Assembly (NCBI GenBank): GCA_009776565.1
Contig: WRNQ01000031.1
Coordinates: 11-13,282, forward strand
Direction of reading: 5' to 3'
From: Synergistaceae bacterium
Lineage (GTDB): Bacteria; Synergistota; Synergistia; Synergistales; Aminobacteriaceae
Length of the DNA stretch: 13,272 nucleotides
The notes beneath the pieces were generated by a model. It was given only the letters and a program-made list of their open reading frames with translations, had not been told where the DNA came from and ran no database searches. A program made the position numbers and the translations under genes. Of the stretch, positions 7,834-13,272 are shown in pieces. How positions within the stretch are numbered: the stretch's first letter is position 1; the number at the start of each line of letters is the position of its first letter.

Positions 7834-9700
7834 CAAGAAAACCCTAAAGCTTTTTCAATGCGACTTTAACCGAAGCATAGAGGAAACATTCGCGCAAGTC
7901 TTGACGGAGAACGAACAGGTCCGCCTATTCTTCATCAACGAAAATCAAGCGTTTACCGATGGACGCAATATTATTGTTGACCCCGCTATTGGAGAAGTTT
8001 TTGCTGATAAAAAAGCGCTGATTCGCGCCGAGGACTATATGCAAATCGGACGAAAAATATCCACCGACTCGTGGCATGCGTTGCGTATGATTACGCGGGG
8101 GCAGAATATCCATGAATGTTTACATATACTTTACTCGGACTTTCCGAATGGCGTAAAAACAGATTCACGGGCGTCCACTAAAGTCAGGACAAAGGCTTTG
8201 GCGTTGATAAGCAATATAATTGAGGACGCTTTTATCGAAGCTGTTGGGTGCAGCGTTTATGACAACCTTGAACTTTATCTTCAGTTTGAACGAATAGCTG
8301 TCCTTTTTTCCAACGCGCCGATTGAAGGTACTGTCAATCGAGTGTTTAGGAGCGAATCCGAAGAAGCGAAAGAACCTCTTCCATTCGTCGAGTATTTGAG
8401 CTATATGGGAACTTTTCTTTTATATCCGATGGTCGATTTACAAGACCCGCCTGAATCTATTTCGAAATATGTCGAGCAGACAAAACAACTCTTCCTGGAC
8501 GGAAGCATTTGCAGCGAGCCAAAGGATCGTTACAAGTATACACAGCAAATATTTGACGTCATAGAACCACTTATCCCTGAAAGTGAAAATGACATAGATG
8601 ATATATTGTTTGAGCGTATGCTGCCTGGGATTAAGACTCATTCGACCGACGATAAGACAATCAGCACATACCAAAGCGAAGGGAAAAAGGCGCCTGTTTT
8701 GCGGCGGTTATTTACGGATTTAGTCGGAAACGCTTTGCCGAAGCGTGACTTTGGTGAGCAGATTATCATAGTGATTGATGACTACAAAAGCGAAAAAGAA
8801 ACAGCGCTGAAAATCGTGTTGGTGAAGCCTGTTGTTGTTAACTGGAAAGGAACGCAGTTCGATTGTTCACGAGTCCACAAGGATATTAAAATAATCGAAA
8901 CTAAACCAAAGCCAAACTTGAATCTTCGGCGCGCGTACCAAAATATTTACAGTAAATATCAAATAAACATTAACTCGTATAACAGCCGCTTCGCTCAGTT
9001 ATTAAAAGCCCGTATCCCTGTCCGTGAGGAAAAGAAATTGTTTGGGAGCGGCATAACGTCAACACGGCTTGCCGATGTGAAAAAGCGTTATTGGTATCGC
9101 AATGCCGAGGAATACGGTATTCCTGACATAGCTGTGTTGCTTCTGATTGACGGCTCCGGCTCGATGTCGGGTCCCAGGAAAAAAAGTGCGATGATTTCAA
9201 GCGTCATTCTCCACGAAGTTTTGAAAAAGCAAAATATCATCCACGCAATTGTGGAACACAGAGCGGGGTTTCACGACCCAATTGTAGAGGTTAATGTTTT
9301 GGTAGGCGTTAATGCCCGCAACGAAGAAAAGTACAACTTGATGACACTATCAGCCAGTGGCGACAATCGAGATGGTCTTGCTCTGTTTTGGGCTGAGAAG
9401 TTCCTCAACACATATACAACCTGCTCACAAAAGCTCATCATTGTACTTGCTGACGGTGCGCCGGCGCACGCATATGACGAATATTATCCGCCGGTTTCGT
9501 CAAAGGATACGGCTAACGCCGCCGTAAAAATAATTAAACGCGGCGCGGATATCATTGCGGTTGCTCTTGATGATGGGGATGTTGGCAAATATACATGCTA
9601 TGAGGCGCTAAAAGAGATATATCCGTCGGTTGTTTCATGCACAGACTTGAAGCGCCTTACAGGGCAGTTGCTGGGAATTATTTCAAAAAACCTGATATAG
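7820..9700 (+). CDS. VWA protein with HExxH metallopeptidase-like domain
   Basis: A protein of 626 residues; the ATG follows GGGAGGGG closely and overlaps the Sel1 gene by 14 bases. The N-terminal domain has a zinc-protease signature, NIHECLHILYSDF, with H98, E99 and H102, and a downstream helix SNIIEDAFIEAV (131-142) where E135/D136 fits the third-ligand position. The pair HExxH plus NxxED is typical of the putative metallopeptidase half of DUF2201/CobT-like VWA proteins. The C-terminal VWA domain (about 435-626) has a complete MIDAS: DGSGS (444-448), a GDNRDGLAL stretch (514-522) corresponding to a conserved CobT-type segment, and ADGAP with D545. A linker of about 230 residues lies between them. 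Such proteins partner with MoxR/CobS-type ATPases like the one in this operon. Whether the zinc site is catalytic or structural cannot be decided from sequence. It is not a cobaltochelatase gene: no cobN or other cobalamin genes are near. Confidence 0.88.
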   Translation: MKRDDKKTLKLFQCDFNRSIEETFAQVLTENEQVRLFFINENQAFTDGRNIIVDPAIGEVFADKKALIRAEDYMQIGRKISTDSWHALRMITRGQNIHECLHILYSDFPNGVKTDSRASTKVRTKALALISNIIEDAFIEAVGCSVYDNLELYLQFERIAVLFSNAPIEGTVNRVFRSESEEAKEPLPFVEYLSYMGTFLLYPMVDLQDPPESISKYVEQTKQLFLDGSICSEPKDRYKYTQQIFDVIEPLIPESENDIDDILFERMLPGIKTHSTDDKTISTYQSEGKKAPVLRRLFTDLVGNALPKRDFGEQIIIVIDDYKSEKETALKIVLVKPVVVNWKGTQFDCSRVHKDIKIIETKPKPNLNLRRAYQNIYSKYQININSYNSRFAQLLKARIPVREEKKLFGSGITSTRLADVKKRYWYRNAEEYGIPDIAVLLLIDGSGSMSGPRKKSAMISSVILHEVLKKQNIIHAIVEHRAGFHDPIVEVNVLVGVNARNEEKYNLMTLSASGDNRDGLALFWAEKFLNTYTTCSQKLIIVLADGAPAHAYDEYYPPVSSKDTANAAVKIIKRGADIIAVALDDGDVGKYTCYEALKEIYPSVVSCTDLKRLTGQLLGIISKNLI

Positions 9701-9800
9701 ATCCAGCAAGCCGATTTTTAATTTTTAATTTTATGGTTTTACTGAGGTAGAAAAACAAGGTTATCGAAGTATTTAATGGAACAAATGACATCTATCCATT

Positions 9801-10085
9801 TCACTCCTCGATCCCATGCGTCGTGCAATACGGCTTGATAACCGTATCAATTATCTCGATAGCTGCTACATTTGCTGTTTTACCGGCAATATTATATTTG
9901 TGCTCAATTCGTTCAAATGCCTTTTTATAGCGGGAAATAAAATACCGTACATCCTTAATATCAGTTTTCAAGCCACGTTCAAGGTTTTCTATCACATTAT
10001 CATCGTCATCAGTATCAATCAATCTTTTGGCTATGTTTTCCGGTGAATCTTCGTTTAAAATACACAACAAACCCGAACCCGTCAC
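9801..10085 (-). CDS. Acidic hypothetical protein, possibly 5'-truncated
   Basis: From a GTG at 10085 the frame gives 94 residues, ending in TGA. The body looks like genuine protein: an acidic N-terminal segment (DTDDDDNVIENLERG), a basic helical stretch (DVRYFISRYKKAFERIEHKY) and VAAIEIIDTVIKPYC near the end. A TAG directly precedes the GTG, there is no ribosome binding site, and the frame begins only about 35 bases beyond the 3' end of the tRNA gene. I therefore suspect that the 5' part of a larger gene was lost at this junction. I recognise no family. It faces the operon and is convergent with it. Confidence 0.45.
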   Translation of the reverse strand: MTGSGLLCILNEDSPENIAKRLIDTDDDDNVIENLERGLKTDIKDVRYFISRYKKAFERIEHKYNIAGKTANVAAIEIIDTVIKPYCTTHGIEE

Positions 10086-10119
10086 CTATTGGGATGGCGG
10101 TGTTCGAGTTGTCATGGAT

Positions 10120-10195
10120 TGGTGCGCCATCAGGGACTCGAACCCGGGACCCACTGATTAAGAGTCAGTTGCTCTACCAACTGAGCTAATGGCGC
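10120..10195 (-). tRNA. tRNA-Lys (CUU anticodon)
   Basis: On the minus strand the 76-base gene has a perfect 7-bp acceptor stem (GCGCCAT with ATGGCGC), discriminator A and an encoded CCA (10120-10122). It also has a D-arm with AGCTCAGTTGGTAGAGC, an anticodon stem ACTGA/TCAGT around the loop CTCTTAA, and a T-arm with GGTTCGAGTCC. The anticodon at loop positions 34-36 is CTT, which reads AAG lysine codons. All invariant positions that I checked are present, so it should be functional. tRNA 3' ends are frequent integration sites for islands, and the sequence just beyond the CCA is where the truncated-looking 9801-10085 frame begins. Confidence 0.97.
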
Positions 10196-10379
10196 ATATT
10201 TTGTTTTAGCTGTTTTTATTATCTCGCTAAACCTTAATACTCCTGTGGTTCACTGACCGCCTTGCTTGCTGTTTACTGTTTACGTCATTTATGCAACTGC
10301 GATTTACAAGTACTTTGCCTTTTTCCCTTATTATTATCTTAATTTCCATTTTACTACCAGTAAATAAGGGGTATTTTTC
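10196..10379. other. Intergenic region upstream of the tRNA and repeat ORF
   Basis: No coding potential is apparent. The only small pattern I see is a tandem TGTTTAC heptamer (10270-10283). The tRNA promoter must lie here on the minus strand, but I could not pick out a convincing -35/-10 pair. Confidence 0.4.
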
Positions 10380-10408
10380 CTGACGCCTTTACGGCTGCTG
10401 CGTATAAT
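10380..10408 (+). promoter_or_regulatory. Sigma-70-type promoter for the repeat ORF
   Basis: CTGACG (10380-10385, four of six consensus bases) is followed after exactly 17 bases by a perfect TATAAT (10403-10408). Transcription would start near 10415, before an AAGAAAGG ribosome binding site (10424-10431) and the ATG at 10445. It is the clearest promoter in the window. Its position right before the octapeptide repeat frame argues that this frame was once, or still is, expressed. Confidence 0.55.
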
Positions 10409-10444
10409 AATAATTGAAAATATAAGAAAGGTCAATAATTTTTT

Positions 10445-10633
10445 ATGAACGATCCAACACGATTTTATTCGGACGATCCAACGCGATTATTTATGAACGA
10501 TCAAACTTGATTCTTTATGGACGATCCAACTTGATTTTTTACGGACGATCAACCCTGTTTTATGAACGATCAAACTCGGTTTTTTACGGACGATCAACCT
10601 CAATTTTTTATGGACGATCAAACCCGAATAATT
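10445..10633 (+). repeat. Eight tandem 24-bp units
   Basis: The core (A/G)ACGATC(C/A)AAC recurs at 10448, 10472, 10496, 10520, 10544, 10565, 10589 and 10613. The spacings are therefore 24, 24, 24, 24, 21, 24 and 24 bases. Every step is a multiple of three, and differences between units fall mostly as codon changes (AAC/GAC, CCA/CAA, ACN/CCN). The GAT codon is invariant and T-runs separate the units. The array is contiguous with no unique spacers, so it is not CRISPR. The DNA could also be an iteron-like protein-binding array, but the in-frame spacing favours a coding origin. Confidence 0.85.
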
Positions 10634-10639
10634 AAATAG
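10445..10639 (+). pseudogene. Octapeptide-repeat ORF with two in-frame TGA codons
   Basis: Read from the ATG at 10445 the frame encodes MNDPTRFY, SDDPTRLF, MNDQT-stop-FF, MDDPT-stop-FF, TDDQPCF, MNDQTRFF, TDDQPQFF and MDDQTRIIK, then TAG. The consensus is (M/T)(N/D)D(Q/P)(T/P)RFF. Both internal stops (10508-10510 and 10532-10534) are TGA at the position where other units have CGA or CGG arginine, so each is a single C-to-T transition. Frame is kept across all 65 codons, even through the one seven-residue unit. TGA ends at least two good genes here (stops at 6602 and 7833), so recoding of TGA genome-wide is ruled out. The peptide would be disordered, with repeated Thr after acidic residues, the sort of segment that can be phosphorylated or bound by FHA domains (speculative). 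Upstream lies a good promoter. Confidence 0.5.
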
Positions 10640-10676
10640 TGGTTAAAGAGTGGTTAAATAGGCAACAATTAATCTG

Positions 10677-10733
10677 ATGAAAAACAACATGAAAGACAAA
10701 GAAACAGTTATACTGGGTCTCTTGTCAGAATGA
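10677..10733 (+). pseudogene. PadR-like N-terminal stub
   Basis: A short frame of 18 codons from ATG at 10677 (second ATG at 10689) encodes MKNNMKDKETVILGLLSE and stops with TGA. The ETVILGLLSE string closely resembles the start of PadR-family transcriptional regulators, which usually continue with G-P-x-H-G-Y. It ends exactly where the convergent zinc-ribbon gene terminates (overlap 10725-10733), so it could be the remains of a PadR gene cut by a rearrangement. There is no evident ribosome binding site. A chance match remains quite possible at this length. Confidence 0.25.
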
Positions 10734-11330
10734 TCTAAGCCCGAATGCAATTAAGCAAAAAATAATCAAGGCAATAACAATAGCCATATACCTTTGTCTA
10801 TTTCGCTCCTCTTTATAAGCCCTTACCGCGATAGCAAAATGTTCCCTGATACGGTCGTTGAATTCCTCAGCCAGCTCGTCAGACGAGTCGGAGGGGCAGT
10901 GCCGTACAGCCGTTTGACAGAGTTCTTTGTATCGGTCTATGTATTCCTTATTTTCAACCAGTTCTTTTGATTTCCTATCATATGAGTAGAAGGATCCTTT
11001 GTGTTCGTTGACCACTTTTGATTCCCATACAAAAGCCCTGAGCTTCCATATATAGTAGCTGTCCGGTTTTTGATCCGCCGCCTTTTGGAAACACAGGTCC
11101 GCTTGATCATAACGCTGATCCGCCAGAAGGGATTTGCCGCACGCAAGAAGTAGCTCATAACTATTTACGGCGTCGAGGTCAAACTTGTCGGCGTGCTTCA
11201 AGTCAAAATAGACAAAAGCGTCCTCTGATTCCAACTGACTGCCGCACCTTGTGCAGAATATAGTCTTGCTTGAGCTGTCCACTTTCATAACACAATCGCA
11301 ATTTGGGCACATAGCCGCTCTGAACTGCAT
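10725..11330 (-). CDS. Zinc-ribbon, TPR-like, C-tail-anchored membrane protein
   Basis: A protein of 201 residues; AGGGG precedes the ATG at 11330 by 6 bases. A four-cysteine zinc ribbon opens the protein (CPNC at residues 8-11 and CTRCG at 26-30). A TPR-like helical region follows (SYELLLACGKSLLADQRYDQ, then ADLCFQKAADQKPDSYYIWK) and a charged helical stretch. One hydrophobic segment near the C-terminus (MAIVIALIIFCLIAFGL) is flanked by basic residues. The layout predicts a cytoplasmic body anchored by a C-terminal membrane helix. Zinc-ribbon plus tail-anchor proteins of this kind are common in Firmicutes and mostly uncharacterised. Its regulatory or chaperone-like role is unknown. It is convergent with the octapeptide frame and divergent from the methyltransferase gene. 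Confidence 0.85.
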   Translation of the reverse strand: MQFRAAMCPNCDCVMKVDSSSKTIFCTRCGSQLESEDAFVYFDLKHADKFDLDAVNSYELLLACGKSLLADQRYDQADLCFQKAADQKPDSYYIWKLRAFVWESKVVNEHKGSFYSYDRKSKELVENKEYIDRYKELCQTAVRHCPSDSSDELAEEFNDRIREHFAIAVRAYKEERNRQRYMAIVIALIIFCLIAFGLRSF

Positions 11331-11445
11331 ATTTAACCCCTATCCGCCGCTGTATGCAGCATGGATTTCATGAACTTGCATTGTGTTTCAAATATGTTTC
11401 AATTCTATATCAACTTACGTCGAATATCAACAAATCCTTATAATC

Positions 11446-11474
11446 TTGCGACTCAGGCATCAGGATGATAGAAT
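11446..11474 (+). promoter_or_regulatory. Candidate promoter of the methyltransferase gene
   Basis: TTGCGA (11446-11451, four of six consensus bases) lies 17 bases before TAGAAT (11469-11474), which has a TG one base upstream (extended -10). The expected start of transcription would fall at about 11481, essentially on the ATG. That implies a leaderless message, consistent with the absence of a normal ribosome binding site before this ATG. Alternatively the match is fortuitous and a promoter lies further upstream. Confidence 0.35.
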
Positions 11475-11480
11475 TAGTCC

Positions 11481-12902
11481 ATGGTATTTTCAGATTTACT
11501 AGAGGAAAAAATACTTGTCTATGATGGTTCAAAAGGCGCTGTCATGATGCGGATGGGCCTCGCCGGCGGAGAATGCGCAGACCTATGGAATATCAGGCGC
11601 CCTGAAAAAGTGTTTGGCCTATATACAAGTTATGTTGAAGCCGGCGCCGACGTCATTCAGACAAACACAATGCAGGGAAGCAGATATCATCTCGAGGCAA
11701 GGGGAATTTATGAAAAACTCCGAGATATAAATTCTGAAGGAGTAAGACTGGCTGTTAAAGCAGTGCGTGATAGCGGAAGAAATTGCCTCGTTGCGGCGTC
11801 TATCGGCCCCCTTGGGGGGTTGATGTCGCCTGTAGGGGATTTGACGTTTGACGACGCCGTATATGCGTTTTCCGAGCAAATTGAATCAGTTTCCGAAGCC
11901 GGAGCTGATATTTTGCATTTTGAGACCTTCACAGATTTAGCGGAACTTCGTGCTGCGGTATTTGCTGCAAGAAGCGTCACAAGCCTACCCGTGATCGCGA
12001 CTATGTCGTATATGAAAAACGGCGTTGCAATGATGGGTGACGACGCATACCTGTCTGCGTTGTTTCTGAAAGCTTTTGGCGTCTCCTGCGCTGGTGCTAA
12101 TTGCTTGTTATATCCTGATGAAATGCTGCCTGTTCTACAAAGAATGGCTGTGGTTGGCGTCCCTCTTTGCTCCAAACCAAATGGTGAAAATGCTGAACAT
12201 TCGGACGTCGAAACCTTTTATAGATTGGCGTTTGACTATGCGGCTTGCGGAGTCAGGCTTATGGGGGGGTGTTGCGGTTCAGGACCGGAGCATGTGGCTG
12301 CGATACGTAAAGCTGTTGATGAGTATTCAATTGGAGGAAAAGGGAACACATCGCCCTCATTGCTCCATTTTGGATGTGGGGAACCGGCGGGGGAAGAGGC
12401 GCCGCCGCAATACATCACGTATCATCCGGTATGGATTGAGCGGTGGAGAGCGAGAGAGATGCTGATTTCGCCAAAACAGGCTATCAAAGCCACAGACGCT
12501 GCCCAAGCCATTGCGGGCGGGCTTGCGTATACGATCAGTCCGGATGCGCTGGAAGATGAAGAGGATGTTATAGCAGCTCTGATAATAGCCGAAAAGGGAG
12601 ATGCTAAAGTATGTGTCGTTTCCTTCGAAATAGCGAATGAAAACGAGCGGTACAGTGAAGGGGCAACTGTCATGGAGCGCGAGAAGGAGAGACTTGTTGC
12701 ACTGTCTAAACAGATTGCCGTGAATGCGAAATTGTATTTAAGTAAACCGATAGTTATAAAGACTAACGTTCCGGAAGTGCTGGAAAATAGTCTGAGATAC
12801 TATTGTGGAATTGCAGGTACTGATGTTGGAATGCAGAAAAGATCTGCGCATATTCTGATGCAAATAGCTGAAAAGTACAAGTCTGTCATAATAGCTACGT
12901 AA
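11481..12902 (+). CDS. Homocysteine S-methyltransferase-family protein (MetH N-terminal type)
   Basis: A protein of 473 residues. Residues 1 to about 285 form a homocysteine-binding TIM barrel: DGSKGA (15-20, in place of the usual DGAMGT), AGADVIQTNTMQGSR (54-68), ASIGPLGG (106-113), and the zinc ligands GANC (C208) and GGCCGSGPEH (C264, C265). All three zinc-binding cysteines are present, so thiol activation should be intact. From about 315 on, the sequence resembles fragments of the pterin-binding barrel of cobalamin-dependent methionine synthase: KPIVIKTNVPEVLENSL (446-462) and MQIAEKYKSVIIAT at the very end. It stops halfway through that domain and lacks the cobalamin-binding and activation domains. 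It may work with separate corrinoid and methyl-donor proteins or may be a decayed MetH. No metF or corrinoid protein gene is seen here. Its ribosome binding site is poor. Confidence 0.85.
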   Translation: MVFSDLLEEKILVYDGSKGAVMMRMGLAGGECADLWNIRRPEKVFGLYTSYVEAGADVIQTNTMQGSRYHLEARGIYEKLRDINSEGVRLAVKAVRDSGRNCLVAASIGPLGGLMSPVGDLTFDDAVYAFSEQIESVSEAGADILHFETFTDLAELRAAVFAARSVTSLPVIATMSYMKNGVAMMGDDAYLSALFLKAFGVSCAGANCLLYPDEMLPVLQRMAVVGVPLCSKPNGENAEHSDVETFYRLAFDYAACGVRLMGGCCGSGPEHVAAIRKAVDEYSIGGKGNTSPSLLHFGCGEPAGEEAPPQYITYHPVWIERWRAREMLISPKQAIKATDAAQAIAGGLAYTISPDALEDEEDVIAALIIAEKGDAKVCVVSFEIANENERYSEGATVMEREKERLVALSKQIAVNAKLYLSKPIVIKTNVPEVLENSLRYYCGIAGTDVGMQKRSAHILMQIAEKYKSVIIAT

Positions 12903-12962
12903 AGGCGCAACGGCAAATTCAGTCCTCCTCCCGCGTATGCAGCGGGCAGTCTTTCGTTGAGG

Positions 12963-13272
12963 CTATATCCAAATTGGGGTTCCAACAGCCCTTACAGTGA
13001 CGATTGTTTCAATATGATATAAGCCCTCAGTTAGCGCTTGGGCTACAACTGTGTTGGAATCGTCTGTTGTCGCGTCTGATTCACCGGAAGCTGAGGCAGG
13101 GTAATCTGATACGGCTTCGCAATTGCCTGCCACCGCGTTAGGAATGCCTGCCATACCACCGCCAACTGCGGCGTCGCCTATCGCACTACTGTCCGCCACG
13201 CCGCCGCCCGCCTCACTCCGGCTCGCCGCGCCGCGCCCCCGCTCATGCACTATCCACCTGTCATCGACTCTC
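12963..13272 (-). CDS. Low-complexity hypothetical frame, incomplete at window edge
   Basis: On the minus strand this frame is open from the right edge of the window to a TAG at 12963. A GTG at 13250 is only one possible start, since the frame continues as RVDDRWIVHERG from the edge. The middle is rich in Gly, Ala and Ser (GGGVADSSAIGDAAVGGG) and the end reads more like ordinary protein (GLYHIETIVTVRAVG). The DNA at 13130-13250 is clearly more GC-rich than the rest of the window, which favours long open frames by chance. It could be the C-terminus of a gene lying beyond the window, or a spurious frame. Confidence 0.3.
   Translation of the reverse strand, partial: RVDDRWIVHERGRGAASRSEAGGGVADSSAIGDAAVGGGMAGIPNAVAGNCEAVSDYPASASGESDATTDDSNTVVAQALTEGLYHIETIVTVRAVGTPIWI

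Noticed and set aside
7820..9700. Cobaltochelatase subunit CobT
   Set aside because: Only the domain layout is shared. No cobN or other cobalamin biosynthesis genes are nearby, and the partners are DUF262 and Sel1 proteins.
9701..9800. Terminator after the operon
   Set aside because: T-rich runs are present (near 9715-9735), but I could not find a stable hairpin directly before them.
10445..10633. CRISPR array
   Set aside because: The units are contiguous and degenerate, with no unique spacers, and their spacing follows codons.
10445..10639. Genome-wide TGA recoding (alternative genetic code)
   Set aside because: Well-supported genes here end in TGA (for example at 6602 and 7833), and the large genes need no TGA as a sense codon.
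11708..12175. Minus-strand ORF of 155 residues
   Set aside because: It lies antisense to the homocysteine methyltransferase barrel, which has all its conserved motifs.
12930..12946. Rho-independent terminator after the methyltransferase gene
   Set aside because: There is a CCCGC/GCGGG inverted repeat with a 7-base loop, but the stem is only 5 bp and no T-run follows on either strand.

Overview
The window reads as a chromosomal segment from a moderately AT-rich, low-GC Gram-positive (Firmicutes/Clostridia-like) anaerobe. The reasons are strong AGGAGG/GGAGGGG-type ribosome binding sites, GTG and TTG starts, standard stop usage including TGA, and Clostridia-like HEAT-repeat, AraC and methionine-synthase-related proteins. 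The organism call is an inference from style, not a database match.

Layout. (1) 1-1270 is a graveyard: an N-terminally truncated HEAT-repeat protein (to 559), a frameshifted AraC-type regulator (651 to about 985) and, on the minus strand, what looks like a transposase scrap (about 1020-1266). (2) 1271-1583 is non-coding, with a possible promoter. (3) 1584-9700 is one tightly packed plus-strand operon of six genes: a DUF262 protein, a DUF262+DUF1524 (GmrSD-like) putative nuclease, a MoxR/CobS-type AAA+ ATPase with a large unrecognised N-terminal region, a 76-residue protein, a Sel1-repeat protein, and a protein joining a HExxH putative metallopeptidase domain to a C-terminal VWA domain. (4) 9801-10085 (minus) is an acidic hypothetical, probably 5'-truncated, abutting a complete tRNA-Lys(CUU) gene at 10120-10195 (minus). 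(5) 10380-10640 holds a good sigma-70-type promoter and an ORF of eight octapeptide repeats interrupted by two in-frame TGA codons, followed by a tiny PadR-like stub. (6) 10725-11330 (minus) encodes a zinc-ribbon/TPR-like/tail-anchored protein. (7) 11481-12902 encodes a homocysteine S-methyltransferase with a fragmentary pterin-binding-like tail. (8) 12963-13272 (minus) is a Gly/Ala/Ser-rich frame that runs off the window.

How the genes may work together. The 1584-9700 operon is the item of interest. Its neighbours overlap by 14-44 nt or are separated by 13-61 nt, so they are very probably co-transcribed and partly translationally coupled. The two DUF262 proteins resemble the NTP-dependent, modification-sensing part of GmrSD-type (type IV) restriction enzymes; only the second carries the HNH-like DUF1524 domain. 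The AAA+ and VWA proteins form the classic MoxR-VWA remodeller pair, the VWA protein also carries a zinc-protease signature, and the Sel1 protein would be a scaffold. My inference is a composite defence (anti-phage or anti-plasmid) system in which a MoxR-VWA switch controls a paired DUF262 nuclease. Its place between gene remnants and a tRNA gene fits an island hotspot. I see no integrase.
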